Shown piece after piece: positions 1 to 6,864 of a stretch of 12,943 bases of DNA. The position numbers and the translations under genes are program-made. The stretch is from Geobacter sp. UBA5608 (GTDB taxonomy: Bacteria > Desulfobacterota > Desulfuromonadia > Geobacterales > Pseudopelobacteraceae). Position 1 is the first letter of the stretch, and the number at the start of each line of letters is the position of its first letter. A model generated the notes under the pieces. That model did no database searches, had not been told where the DNA came from, and worked only from the letters and a program-made list of their open reading frames with translations. The stretch is taken from NCBI GenBank assembly GCA_002424705.1, contig DIKW01000053.1, positions 1 through 12,943 of the forward strand, in the 5' to 3' direction.

Positions 1-1
1 C

Positions 2-283
2 GCCACCTGGATCGGCCTGACAGCGGGTCTGCTGACCAGCATAGCCAGCGTACCACAAGTGGTCAAAACCTGGCGCAGCCGCCATGCCCGTGATCTCTCA
101 ATCTGGCAGCCGCTCTTGCTTTCGGTGGGAGTTGCATTGTGGCTGATCTACGGTATGCTGATTGGCGATATCCCTTTGATATTGGCAAACATTACCCCCT
201 TGTTGTGCAATCTGGCTCTGACCGTCATGAAGATTCGATTTAAGGGCAACGATCCCCCACCAGTCTCAGACTGCGGTCATTGA
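2..283 (+). CDS. SemiSWEET/PQ-loop sugar transporter, 5' end outside window
   Basis: The frame is open from the window edge to a TGA and gives 93 residues of a small, very hydrophobic protein. Three membrane segments are visible: the first contains the SVPQ motif (Pro-Gln at fragment residues 18-19) followed by a basic stretch (KTWRSRHAR), the second is rich in Leu/Val/Trp, and the third carries the Asn of LANITPLL. A three-helix bundle with a PQ motif in helix 1 is the hallmark of SemiSWEETs, which dimerise in the inner membrane and carry sugars or related small solutes; the substrate cannot be told here. Family length is about 85-95 residues, so only a few N-terminal residues should be missing. 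A GTG at 59 is not a credible start because it would delete the first helix. The polar C-terminal tail (after residue 82) is short. The next gene starts 49 bp downstream. Confidence 0.8.
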   Translation, partial: ATWIGLTAGLLTSIASVPQVVKTWRSRHARDLSIWQPLLLSVGVALWLIYGMLIGDIPLILANITPLLCNLALTVMKIRFKGNDPPPVSDCGH

Positions 284-331
284 CGGTTGCAATACACTAA
301 CGACAAACCCGACAGATAGGGAGGTTCGAAC

Positions 332-1444
332 ATGCAACGGATACTATTATTAGCCGCATGGCTACTGGTAATGACGGTCACCACTGCAACCGCCAACCCG
401 ATCACGGCCACCGGCGAAGGCGACAGCAAGGAACAGGCCCTCTCCGCAGCACTGCGTCGGGCTGTCGAACAAGGGGTCGGTACCCTGGTCAAATCCGAAA
501 CCACCGTGGTTGATTCAGCCCTGGTGGATGACAAAATATATTCCCATAGCAAAGGCTACGTAAAAACCTATAAAATTCTCAAAGAACAGAAGACCAGCGA
601 GGGTGTGGCGGTTACCGTTTCCGCCCTGGTCGACACCAGAGTCCTGCAGGAGGATATGGCCGATGTTATGAAAATCCTCCAGGCCAGCACGGTAGTCAAC
701 AACCCGCGTATCCTGGTGGCCTTCAGCACAAAATCCAAGGACAAGATATTCAGCGACAAAGAATTCACCGAAGAGATCTATAACGGCATTGTCGAGTCAC
801 TCACTGATCAGCAATTCCGCGTGGTGGATAAGGCAGCAGCCGAGCGGTTTGGCACGCAGGTGTCCGACACCCACGCGATCGACGTAGACCTCAACAAGGC
901 GGCAGCCTACGGTCGCAAATACAATGCAGAATACACCCTCTACTACAATGTCAGTGGTGTGGTCCGCGAAGGCGCTGTAGGTAAAAGCGTACTGCTCAAC
1001 ATCAAGACCCAATTGATCGACAACACCCGTGCCCAGGTCATCACCAGCAAGAAGGTCGAGCAGAGCGGCATGGGCCAGACCGTTGACCAGGCGCTGGAAA
1101 AGGCCGGCCGTGAAGGGGGCAAGAAGATCGTCACACCGATGATTGACGTGCTGCAGAAGGAATGGATGGACATGCAGCAAAACGGCGCCTTCTACACCAT
1201 TGTGATCGATGGCCTGGATGATCCGGAACTGATCGCCCAGTTCACCGAGATGTTTGAGAAGTTCCCGCTGGCCAGCCAAGCTCGCGAGGTTGAATCCGGC
1301 GGCGGGATCACCACCTTTGAGGCCCGCTACAAGGGCAAACGTGACCGACTGGACCGCGACGTGCTGCGTACCGCCAGGGAGTTGGGCTGGGTTCTCAAAA
1401 AAGTCAGAGCCGAAGGCGCACGCAGCACCTGGAAGCGTCTGTAA
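332..1444 (+). CDS. Exported protein with FlgT-N/LPP20-like and CsgG/TolB-N-like regions
   Basis: A 370-aa protein with a Sec signal peptide: MQR, a Leu/Val-rich core, and a likely cut after ATA at residue 21. The ATG has a strong Shine-Dalgarno AGGGAGG at 318-324. Residues 22-100 (ATGEGDSKEQALSAALRRAVE onward) look like the N-terminal domain of flagellar protein FlgT and LPP20-type proteins. Residues about 120-275 begin with a NPRILVAF strand, then have an amphipathic helix, RVVDKAAAERFG, and the AAAYGRKYNAEYTLYY and GQTVDQALEKA patterns seen in CsgG, TolB-N and FlgT middle domains. A last domain (about 288-360) starts FYTIVIDGLDD. The next gene has the same three-part order. The place of action should be the periplasm. 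The family resemblance is by eye only, and no flagellar gene lies nearby, so a flagellar role is not implied. Confidence 0.75.
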   Translation: MQRILLLAAWLLVMTVTTATANPITATGEGDSKEQALSAALRRAVEQGVGTLVKSETTVVDSALVDDKIYSHSKGYVKTYKILKEQKTSEGVAVTVSALVDTRVLQEDMADVMKILQASTVVNNPRILVAFSTKSKDKIFSDKEFTEEIYNGIVESLTDQQFRVVDKAAAERFGTQVSDTHAIDVDLNKAAAYGRKYNAEYTLYYNVSGVVREGAVGKSVLLNIKTQLIDNTRAQVITSKKVEQSGMGQTVDQALEKAGREGGKKIVTPMIDVLQKEWMDMQQNGAFYTIVIDGLDDPELIAQFTEMFEKFPLASQAREVESGGGITTFEARYKGKRDRLDRDVLRTARELGWVLKKVRAEGARSTWKRL

Positions 1445-1474
1445 CCGATCGAAAGCGTAACCAAGGAGGTTATA

Positions 1475-2602
1475 ATGAAACGCATACTGCTGGTGCTGCT
1501 TGCCATTGGTCTGGTGCTGCTGCCACTGCTGGCAACTGCAGAAGTCCGCACCTACACCGAGATGGTCACCGTCAAGGTGGAGGACGACGAGTACACCGCC
1601 CGAAAAAAGGCTGAACAACGGGCCCGCGAGCAGGCTCTCGAACATTACCTGCGGGATATCTATCCCGACCGGGCCGCCACCCTTAACCTGACCGGTGACG
1701 AGAAGTACATCCGCGATCTGGAGATACTTGAGAGTAATGTCAGCGGCATGTTCTCCAAGGAACTGAAGGCCAAGATCAAGGTCACCATCAACGAGGAGGC
1801 GGTACGGGCTTACCTGAAGCGCCAGGGTGCCGTCACCGGCAAGAATGAAGAACGTCGGATCGTGGTGATGCTGATCCCCGGCAAGATGGATTCCGGCGAC
1901 GCGCCGTTCGTTTTGGATAATGTGCGGGCCGAGGTGCGCCGCAGCCTGACTGCGGCCGAGTATACGGTAATCGACTCCGACGACGAGGTGGTGCAGCAGG
2001 CCCTGTCCGAAGAGGCCGATTACAACAAGATGGTCAAGCATATCAATAGCATCGCCGACAAGCTGGCCGACCGCGGCGAGTGGCTGGTGCTGGGCAAGGT
2101 GGATGTGGATGTGAGCCAGGATGGCAGCATGAAGTCCTACCACGCTCTGATGACCGGAAAAACCGTCAGCCTGGCCAGCCGTGACTTGATGTGGGAAGGC
2201 AACGTGGACGGACTGGCGCGCGTACGTGCCTCGGAATCACCCAAGGCGGCCCTGCGCCTTGCCGCTGTGAATGGCGGCAAGCTGTTTGCCACGGAAGTGA
2301 CCGCAGCCCTGAACACCAAGACCCTTACCCAGGAGCGACGCGGAGCGCGGTACGAAGTGGTACTGCCCACTGCCGGCAACTACAAGCTGGAACGAAAACT
2401 GATCAAGATGTTTAACGACGAGATCGCTGGGCTTAAGAATGTCAGCCAGAAAGGCCGCGGCAAGGGCGACCTGGTGCTCGACCTGTACTATGTCGGCAAA
2501 ATCAGCGATCTGGTGGACCTGCTGCTTGACACCTTCGAGAAGGATCAACAGTTGCAACGCTGGAACCCGCAGATTGAAGGCAACAAGGTTACCTTTAAGT
2601 AA
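1475..2602 (+). CDS. Exported protein, architectural paralogue of the preceding gene
   Basis: A 375-aa protein with a signal peptide (MKRILL, hydrophobic core, ATA cut near residue 22) and an excellent Shine-Dalgarno, AAGGAGG at 1463-1469. It repeats the plan of its neighbour. The N-terminal domain has a helix rich in Ala/Arg/Glu (ARKKAEQRAREQALEHYL). A central alpha/beta domain opens with ERRIVVML and carries the ADRGEWLVLGKVDVDV strand. The C-terminal domain starts YEVVLPTAGNYKLERKL and ends in a strand pair around DLVLDLYYVGKISDLVDLLL, which matches in layout ARYKGKRDRLDRDVL of the neighbour. Sequence identity between the two looks low, so this would be an old duplication or two members of one superfamily. 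The 30-bp gap makes co-transcription very likely. No catalytic motif is visible, and a structural or binding role in the periplasm is the best inference. Confidence 0.73.
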   Translation: MKRILLVLLAIGLVLLPLLATAEVRTYTEMVTVKVEDDEYTARKKAEQRAREQALEHYLRDIYPDRAATLNLTGDEKYIRDLEILESNVSGMFSKELKAKIKVTINEEAVRAYLKRQGAVTGKNEERRIVVMLIPGKMDSGDAPFVLDNVRAEVRRSLTAAEYTVIDSDDEVVQQALSEEADYNKMVKHINSIADKLADRGEWLVLGKVDVDVSQDGSMKSYHALMTGKTVSLASRDLMWEGNVDGLARVRASESPKAALRLAAVNGGKLFATEVTAALNTKTLTQERRGARYEVVLPTAGNYKLERKLIKMFNDEIAGLKNVSQKGRGKGDLVLDLYYVGKISDLVDLLLDTFEKDQQLQRWNPQIEGNKVTFK

Positions 2603-2611
2603 TCATGTCCG

Positions 2612-2642
2612 TCGCGCCCCGGCTGAATCATCCGGGGCGCGG
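2612..2642 (+). other. GC-rich intergenic hairpin inside the exported-protein cluster
   Basis: CGCGCCCCGG (2613-2622) pairs perfectly with CCGGGGCGCG (2632-2641) around a 9-nt loop, and a flanking T-G pair (2612/2642) can add to it. It starts 10 bp after a stop codon and is followed by GCAGTTTCT, which is not a real T tract. It therefore looks like a leaky terminator or an mRNA-stabilising/processing stem between the second and third genes. Confidence 0.6.
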
Positions 2643-2681
2643 CAGTTTCTACGACCCGACCTACCGCAGGAACCGTTTGCC

Positions 2682-4277
2682 ATGGCTGTGCACCAGACAC
2701 CTCACCTGATAAAAACTAGTATGATACTGTGCGGATTGCTGGTGGCGCTCCAGCTGAACGGATGCGCCACAGCCACCTCCGGCCTGGAATGCGGCGTTGA
2801 ATCACTGAACCCGACGGTTATGGGCGCCGTCGATTCCTTTGAAAGCGCAGCCCTGGCCATCAAGCTCTCCAACCAGGTCCTGCTGGAGATGCCGATCAGC
2901 GAACAAGACAGCTGGCCCGACAAGCTCTACGGCGCACCGTCCGGTGGAGATATGTTCAAGATGGGCCTGTCACTGCTGGGGGCCTCGCAGGGGGTGGCTG
3001 TTCCGTTCGAGATCGATCCCAAGACAGGTCTGCCCCGTCCTACCAGCGCCCTGTACCTGTTCTTAAAGGAGCGGGAACAGATGTTAGCCAAAGAGGTGAG
3101 CCGCGAAGATCTGATCTTTTTCCGTGCCCAGCCGCCACGGGTGATTGCCCGTGAAATTCCGATCCACCGTCGGCAAACCACCGTTTCACTGATTGACGAG
3201 CATGTCTACCGTAACCCGTTGATGGCCTTTGGCGTCGTCACCGCCAACCGCGAGGAGATGGTCAGGGTCCAACAGGATCTTGACCTGCTGGCGCAAGGCT
3301 TCAAGCAATGCGACGCCTGGGTACACACATCACGTGAAGGCGACATCAAACCAGCCGCCTGCCGCGACCCGGCACTCACCTCAACTGCCCTTGAGGCACG
3401 TATCAAAAAGGCCTCCTACTCCCCTGACCAGCCCGATTCAGCTGATGTTCCTGGACAACCAGTTGAGGGGGGCCAGCCAGCAATCAAACCGCCGCGCGGC
3501 CTGCGCGATGCACTGAGCGACAACGCCCAGAGCCGCTCAGGGAACAAACGGTCGGCAAGCTCACTCCCGAACAAAAAGGAGACCTCGGCACTGGCCAAGG
3601 ACAAAGCAGGCAATCGCACAAAACAGGCTTCCGGTGCGGGCAGACGCAACCAGGCACCAACATCCAAAGAGATCAGCCAGGGAGTGATTTACGTCAGCGA
3701 GCAGGACCGCCAGATGACAGAAAAAAGTGAAGAACTGGCAACCATGCGACAGAATTACGGCAGACTGGCCGGACGGGTCTACGATGCTGCCGTAGCCGGC
3801 GCCGACTTCAGCGTCGCCGCCATCGTCAAGATCGGCTGCGCCATTGTTAACGGCGCCCGTGCCTTGCCCAACATCGAAAATGAGTTCACAGGGGCTCGGG
3901 GCGTTTACAACCTGGTGCTGATAACGTCACGGGTCAAGATGATCATCAGCGCCTTTGGCTACTACAAAGACAATCTTGGGCTGCAGTACACCGCCTACAC
4001 CGCCATGTACCAACAGATCAAGGGCAGCTACCCGGAGCTCAAGGACGAGGACCCCGCCAAGGCTGAAAAGACCGCACGGGCCTTAGAACGCATCCAACGG
4101 GCAACGGCTGAGTTGCAGTTCTTGGAACCCAAACTGCAGCTGCTGGCACAAGGTCAACTGGACCAGTTCACCGATGACGATCTGACCCGCCTGCAGCGGC
4201 TGGCTGCGCTCTACCCCGATCAGTTGCACCTGCGTGAAGATCTTCTCCTGGCCTGGTCAGGAATGTATGCCGACTAA
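2682..4277 (+). CDS. Large lipoprotein of unrecognised family with basic disordered linker
   Basis: The ATG at 2682 gives 531 aa. The reading frame extends further upstream, but only over the preceding gene and its hairpin, and without a signal sequence. From 2682 there is a signal peptide ending in the lipobox LNGC (Cys28), and a moderate Shine-Dalgarno (CAGGAA, 2667-2672) stands about 10 nt before it; ATG 2721 is a less likely alternative. Residues 28-245 form one predicted alpha/beta region (KLYGAPSGGDMFKMGLSLLG, FFRAQPPRVIAREIPIHRRQ). Residues about 246-330 are Pro/Ser/Lys/Arg-rich and low in complexity, probably an unstructured basic linker. Residues about 331-531 are mostly helical with heptad-like Leu spacing (RTARALERIQRATAELQFLE). 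I do not recognise a family. Position between signal-peptide proteins and a second lipoprotein suggests a membrane-anchored part of the same assembly. Confidence 0.72.
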   Translation: MAVHQTPHLIKTSMILCGLLVALQLNGCATATSGLECGVESLNPTVMGAVDSFESAALAIKLSNQVLLEMPISEQDSWPDKLYGAPSGGDMFKMGLSLLGASQGVAVPFEIDPKTGLPRPTSALYLFLKEREQMLAKEVSREDLIFFRAQPPRVIAREIPIHRRQTTVSLIDEHVYRNPLMAFGVVTANREEMVRVQQDLDLLAQGFKQCDAWVHTSREGDIKPAACRDPALTSTALEARIKKASYSPDQPDSADVPGQPVEGGQPAIKPPRGLRDALSDNAQSRSGNKRSASSLPNKKETSALAKDKAGNRTKQASGAGRRNQAPTSKEISQGVIYVSEQDRQMTEKSEELATMRQNYGRLAGRVYDAAVAGADFSVAAIVKIGCAIVNGARALPNIENEFTGARGVYNLVLITSRVKMIISAFGYYKDNLGLQYTAYTAMYQQIKGSYPELKDEDPAKAEKTARALERIQRATAELQFLEPKLQLLAQGQLDQFTDDDLTRLQRLAALYPDQLHLREDLLLAWSGMYAD

Positions 4278-4332
4278 CCGATTTGCAAACACCCGACACT
4301 GCCGTAGCCATCACATGTTTGGAGGCTCCCCC

Positions 4333-5181
4333 ATGCATCGCAGCTGTTACCTCAAACTGAGTCTGACCGTACTGTTTGTCGCCGTTATTGCCGGTTGCGC
4401 AACAGCCCCTGCCGTAATCTATGTCAAGGAGGCCCAACAGGTCACCACCCAGGCCCTGGAACCGGTCATGCTTGAATCCGCCGAACTGGAAGCAGACCTC
4501 AAGCTGCCCAAGTTCAGCGCGTACTTTGCACCGGGCCAGGCTGACGACTTCATACGGGTGATCCAGACCGAAATATCAAACACCAGGCGCTTCAGCAAGG
4601 TACTACTTAACGCCTCGGAAGGTGACACGTACATCATCCAGCCCCGCTTGGACCGGATCGACGAACTGGTCACCCCAATCGCTGCCGACCCAACCCGCAA
4701 CCGCCTGACTGTAAAAGCCCGCACCCGCCTGGACGTGCTGCTAATCAACCAGCGCAACCAGAAGGAGCTGGTCAAATCGTTCTACGACGAACGCCGGATC
4801 GAGGAGCGCATCTCCAAAAAGATTCCGATCACCAACGAACTGAAGCAGGACTACGTACTACGTGCGGTCAACATCTCGTTCCGTGCTGCCTCAGACCAAC
4901 TGGGCAACGCCTTCAACCCCAGCTACGAGATCGGCACCGTCAGCCGGGTCAACGGTCGGATTGCCTATGTCCAGATCAACACCTCCAAGCTGCGCAAGGT
5001 ACCCAAGAAACAGCAGGCAATCGAGGTGATCGACAACGACAATCAGGTGCTGGCCAGCTTAGGGGAACTGCAGATTGAGGATGGTACCGTATCGGGCAGG
5101 TTCTTTGAAAAGGGTGGGGCAGCCATCAGGGAGGGACAGCGGGTCAGGGCCAGGATCAACGCCATGCTGCTTGACCAGTAA
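4333..5181 (+). CDS. Lipoprotein with FlgT C-terminal-like domain
   Basis: The ATG at 4333 gives 282 aa, with Shine-Dalgarno GGAGG at 4321-4325. A 22-residue signal peptide ends in the lipobox IAGC (Cys22). The frame is open further upstream, but any earlier start would overlap the previous gene and bury the lipobox. Residues about 45-190 look alpha/beta, with a helix-strand unit (DDFIRVIQTEISNTRRFSKV) and a long strand pair (NRLTVKARTRLDVLLINQRN) reminiscent of CsgG/TolB-N folds. Residues about 199-282 (GTVSRVNGRIAYVQINTS, then GRFFEKGGAAIREGQRVRARI) form a small beta-barrel-like domain of the kind found at the C-terminus of FlgT. It is the last gene of the + strand cluster, followed by a strong terminator. 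An outer-membrane-anchored periplasmic role is likely; the partner and the precise function are unknown. Confidence 0.75.
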   Translation: MHRSCYLKLSLTVLFVAVIAGCATAPAVIYVKEAQQVTTQALEPVMLESAELEADLKLPKFSAYFAPGQADDFIRVIQTEISNTRRFSKVLLNASEGDTYIIQPRLDRIDELVTPIAADPTRNRLTVKARTRLDVLLINQRNQKELVKSFYDERRIEERISKKIPITNELKQDYVLRAVNISFRAASDQLGNAFNPSYEIGTVSRVNGRIAYVQINTSKLRKVPKKQQAIEVIDNDNQVLASLGELQIEDGTVSGRFFEKGGAAIREGQRVRARINAMLLDQ

Positions 5182-5208
5182 CCCGCGCACGCAAAGGACA
5201 AGCGACAG

Positions 5209-5238
5209 GGGGAGGCGATCAGCCTCCCCTTTTTATTT
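5209..5238 (+). terminator. Rho-independent terminator of the lipoprotein cluster
   Basis: GGGGAGGC (5209-5216), loop GATCA, and GCCTCCCC (5222-5229) form a perfect 8-bp stem followed by TTTTTATTT on the + strand. The ruvA stop codon (complement of 5233-5235) lies in the T tract, so two convergent transcription units meet here with no spare sequence. The - strand side has no T tract, so ruvA transcripts may be stopped less efficiently by this stem. Confidence 0.9.
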
Positions 5239-5832
5239 CATCAGCACCTTCAGGGCCTGTTTCAGCAAGGCCTCAACCGAACCTCCGGCCGCTGCATCTA
5301 CCTCCGCCAGTGCCTTTTTAACCTGCGGCTCTTTATAGCCGAGATTAAGCAGCGCCGAGGTCACATCATCCAGCAGGCCCACTGCCGGCAGGGTACGCCC
5401 CACCGCCTCAGTCGGGCTGGCGCCGCTATCAAGCTTGCCGACCTTGTCTCGCAGTTCCACCACCAGCCGTTCGGCGGTCTTTTTGCCGATACCGGGAATG
5501 GCGGACAACTTGTGCAGATCACCCTGCTGCAGGGCCGCCGACAGGTGTGGTGGCTGGATATTGGAGAGGATATCCCGGGCCAGCTTGGGACCGATACCGG
5601 ACACCGAGATCAGCAATTGAAAGAAACTCTTTTCTGTGCGGGTACGGAAGCCATACAGCTGGATGGCATCCTCACGCACACTGGTATGGATATGCAGACT
5701 GACCGTCCCCTCTTCCGGCAGTTCGTAATAGGTGGAAAAAGGGATCATCACCCGGTAGCCGACGCCGTTGACATCAATAATCAGGTGATCGGGGGATTTG
5801 TGGGCGATCTGCCCGGTCAGCAATGCAATCAT
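5233..5832 (-). CDS. ruvA: Holliday junction branch migration subunit RuvA
   Basis: A 199-aa protein, the usual RuvA length. RuvA tetramers bind four-way DNA junctions and recruit the RuvB motor. Domain I (residues 1-63) starts MIALLTGQI and has the GVGYRV turn. Two helix-hairpin-helix motifs follow (SGIGPKLARDIL near 78-89 and PGIGKKTAERL near 113-123). A flexible linker (about 133-150) leads to domain III (151-199), the RuvB-contacting three-helix domain with ALLNLGYKEPQVKKAL. The ATG overlaps the ruvC stop codon (ATGA), a sign of translational coupling. In many bacteria ruvB follows directly; here the operon ends with ruvA against a convergent terminator, so RuvB must be encoded elsewhere. 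Confidence 0.97.
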   Translation of the reverse strand: MIALLTGQIAHKSPDHLIIDVNGVGYRVMIPFSTYYELPEEGTVSLHIHTSVREDAIQLYGFRTRTEKSFFQLLISVSGIGPKLARDILSNIQPPHLSAALQQGDLHKLSAIPGIGKKTAERLVVELRDKVGKLDSGASPTEAVGRTLPAVGLLDDVTSALLNLGYKEPQVKKALAEVDAAAGGSVEALLKQALKVLMK

Positions 5833-6365
5833 GGTCGGTAGTTCCTCCAGGAACCAGCCCGGCGCGAGGTTGCCACCGCAGGGCCAGTCTGTTGTCGCAG
5901 GCTATGGGAATTGATGTGGCAGACCGCCACGGCCAGGGCGTCGGAGGCATCAGCCTGTGCAATCTCGGGTAGCCCCAGCAGGGCCTTGACCATCTTCTGG
6001 ACCTGCTCCTTGCTTGCCCTGCCCTGCCCCACCACTGCCTGCTTGACCTGCGAGGCGGTATACTCGGCCACCGGCAGGCCGGCATGCACTGCGGCAGCGA
6101 TGGCGGCACCCCGCGCCTGGCCGAGCTTCAAGGCTCCACGGACATTCTCCGAAACATAGACATCCTCGATGGCCACCGCATCGGGACGATACTGTGCGAG
6201 CAGCCGGCTGAGCCCCTCAAAGATCAGACGCAGGCGATCCGGAAAATCGGCTGCCTTGTCGGTAAAGATGGCCCCGTTGTCCACGTGCAGCAGACGACTT
6301 CCCTGCTGCTCAACAAAGCCGTAGCCGGTGATCCGTGAGCCGGGATCAATACCTAAAACCCGCAT
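5829..6365 (-). CDS. ruvC: Crossover junction endodeoxyribonuclease RuvC
   Basis: A 178-aa Holliday junction resolvase of the RNase H fold. It cuts opposed strands of junctions held by RuvA. The four acidic catalytic residues are all present: Asp7 (GIDPGS), Glu67 (AIEDVY), Asp139 and Asp142 (QADASDALA). KLGQARG and the VKQAVVGQGRASKEQV segment are also typical. The start was placed at MRVLGIDPGS, as in the family; the frame runs on upstream but only through the msrA 3' end. The resulting start overlaps the last 13 bp of msrA, and no strong Shine-Dalgarno is visible (only a G-rich GGTGGCGG), so expression may rely on ribosomes finishing msrA. The C-terminal 18 residues (Arg/Ser-rich) are less conserved. 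Confidence 0.97.
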   Translation of the reverse strand: MRVLGIDPGSRITGYGFVEQQGSRLLHVDNGAIFTDKAADFPDRLRLIFEGLSRLLAQYRPDAVAIEDVYVSENVRGALKLGQARGAAIAAAVHAGLPVAEYTASQVKQAVVGQGRASKEQVQKMVKALLGLPEIAQADASDALAVAVCHINSHSLRQQTGPAVATSRRAGSWRNYRP

Positions 6366-6820
6366 CCGCCACCATTCTTCAGATGATACTTCTGGTGATA
6401 CTCCTCTGCTTCCCAAAATGGTGCAGCCGGCAGGATCTCGGTCACCACCGAACGCCGGTAGCGGCCGGAGGCATCCAGAGCGTCCCGCGACTCCTCAGCC
6501 AGGCGGCGCTGCTCCTCCGAGTGATAGAAGATGGCCGAGCGATACTGGCTACCGACATCCGGCCCCTGACGATTGAGCTGGGTCGGGTCATGGGCCTGCC
6601 AGAAGAACTTCAGCAGCTGTTCGTAGCTGATGGTGTCCGGGTCAAAGGTCACCTCCACCGCCTCCACATGGCCGGTGCTGCCGCTGCAGACCTGCTGATA
6701 GGTAGGATGCTCCAGATGGCCGCCGATGTAGCCAACCCTAGCGGCCGTCACACCGGGCAGATCGTAAAACGATTCTTCCACACCCCAGAAACAACCGGCA
6801 GCAAAGGTCGCCTTTTCCAT
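6353..6820 (-). CDS. msrA: Peptide-methionine (S)-S-oxide reductase MsrA
   Basis: A 155-aa enzyme that reduces Met-(S)-sulfoxide in proteins and free methionine sulfoxide. The signature GCFWGVEESF holds the catalytic Cys10, and further family segments are GYIGG, YQQVCSGSTGHVEAVEV, FFWQAHDPTQLNRQGPDVGSQYRSAIF and the EEYHQKYH end. Cys153 in the terminal GGGCGF is a candidate resolving cysteine. The start at 6820 is set by a good Shine-Dalgarno (GGAGG, 7 nt before) and by the family N-terminus; an upstream ATG would overlap yebC. The gene lies inside a yebC-ruvC-ruvA operon, which is not its usual company, and its stop overlaps the ruvC start. It is short because it lacks the N-terminal extension of the enterobacterial enzyme. 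No MsrB domain is fused. Confidence 0.96.
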   Translation of the reverse strand: MEKATFAAGCFWGVEESFYDLPGVTAARVGYIGGHLEHPTYQQVCSGSTGHVEAVEVTFDPDTISYEQLLKFFWQAHDPTQLNRQGPDVGSQYRSAIFYHSEEQRRLAEESRDALDASGRYRRSVVTEILPAAPFWEAEEYHQKYHLKNGGGCGF

Positions 6821-6839
6821 AGCGTCGCCTCCAAACAGC

Positions 6840-6860
6840 ACGGGGCCCGAAAGGCCCCGT
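6840..6860 (-). other. Hairpin between yebC and msrA
   Basis: ACGGGGCC (6840-6847) and GGCCCCGT (6853-6860) form a perfect 8-bp stem with loop CGAAA. On the - strand it begins 4 nt after the yebC stop and ends close to the msrA Shine-Dalgarno. No run of T follows it in that direction (only GCTGTTTGG), so it probably reduces or processes read-through rather than stopping it outright. Confidence 0.6.
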
Positions 6861-6864
6861 TTCA

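Noticed and set aside
280..331. Promoter between the SemiSWEET gene and the exported-protein cluster
   Set aside because: TTGACG (280-285) and TTGCAA (287-292) are present, but no acceptable -10 lies at the required distance.
797..2143. 448-codon open frame on the - strand
   Set aside because: It lies fully opposite two genes with signal peptides and strong ribosome binding sites, and its translation is a His/Leu/Gly-rich shadow without domain logic.
2439..2681. Longer version of the 531-aa lipoprotein starting at 2439
   Set aside because: It would overlap the previous gene out of frame and put about 80 residues before the signal peptide and lipobox.
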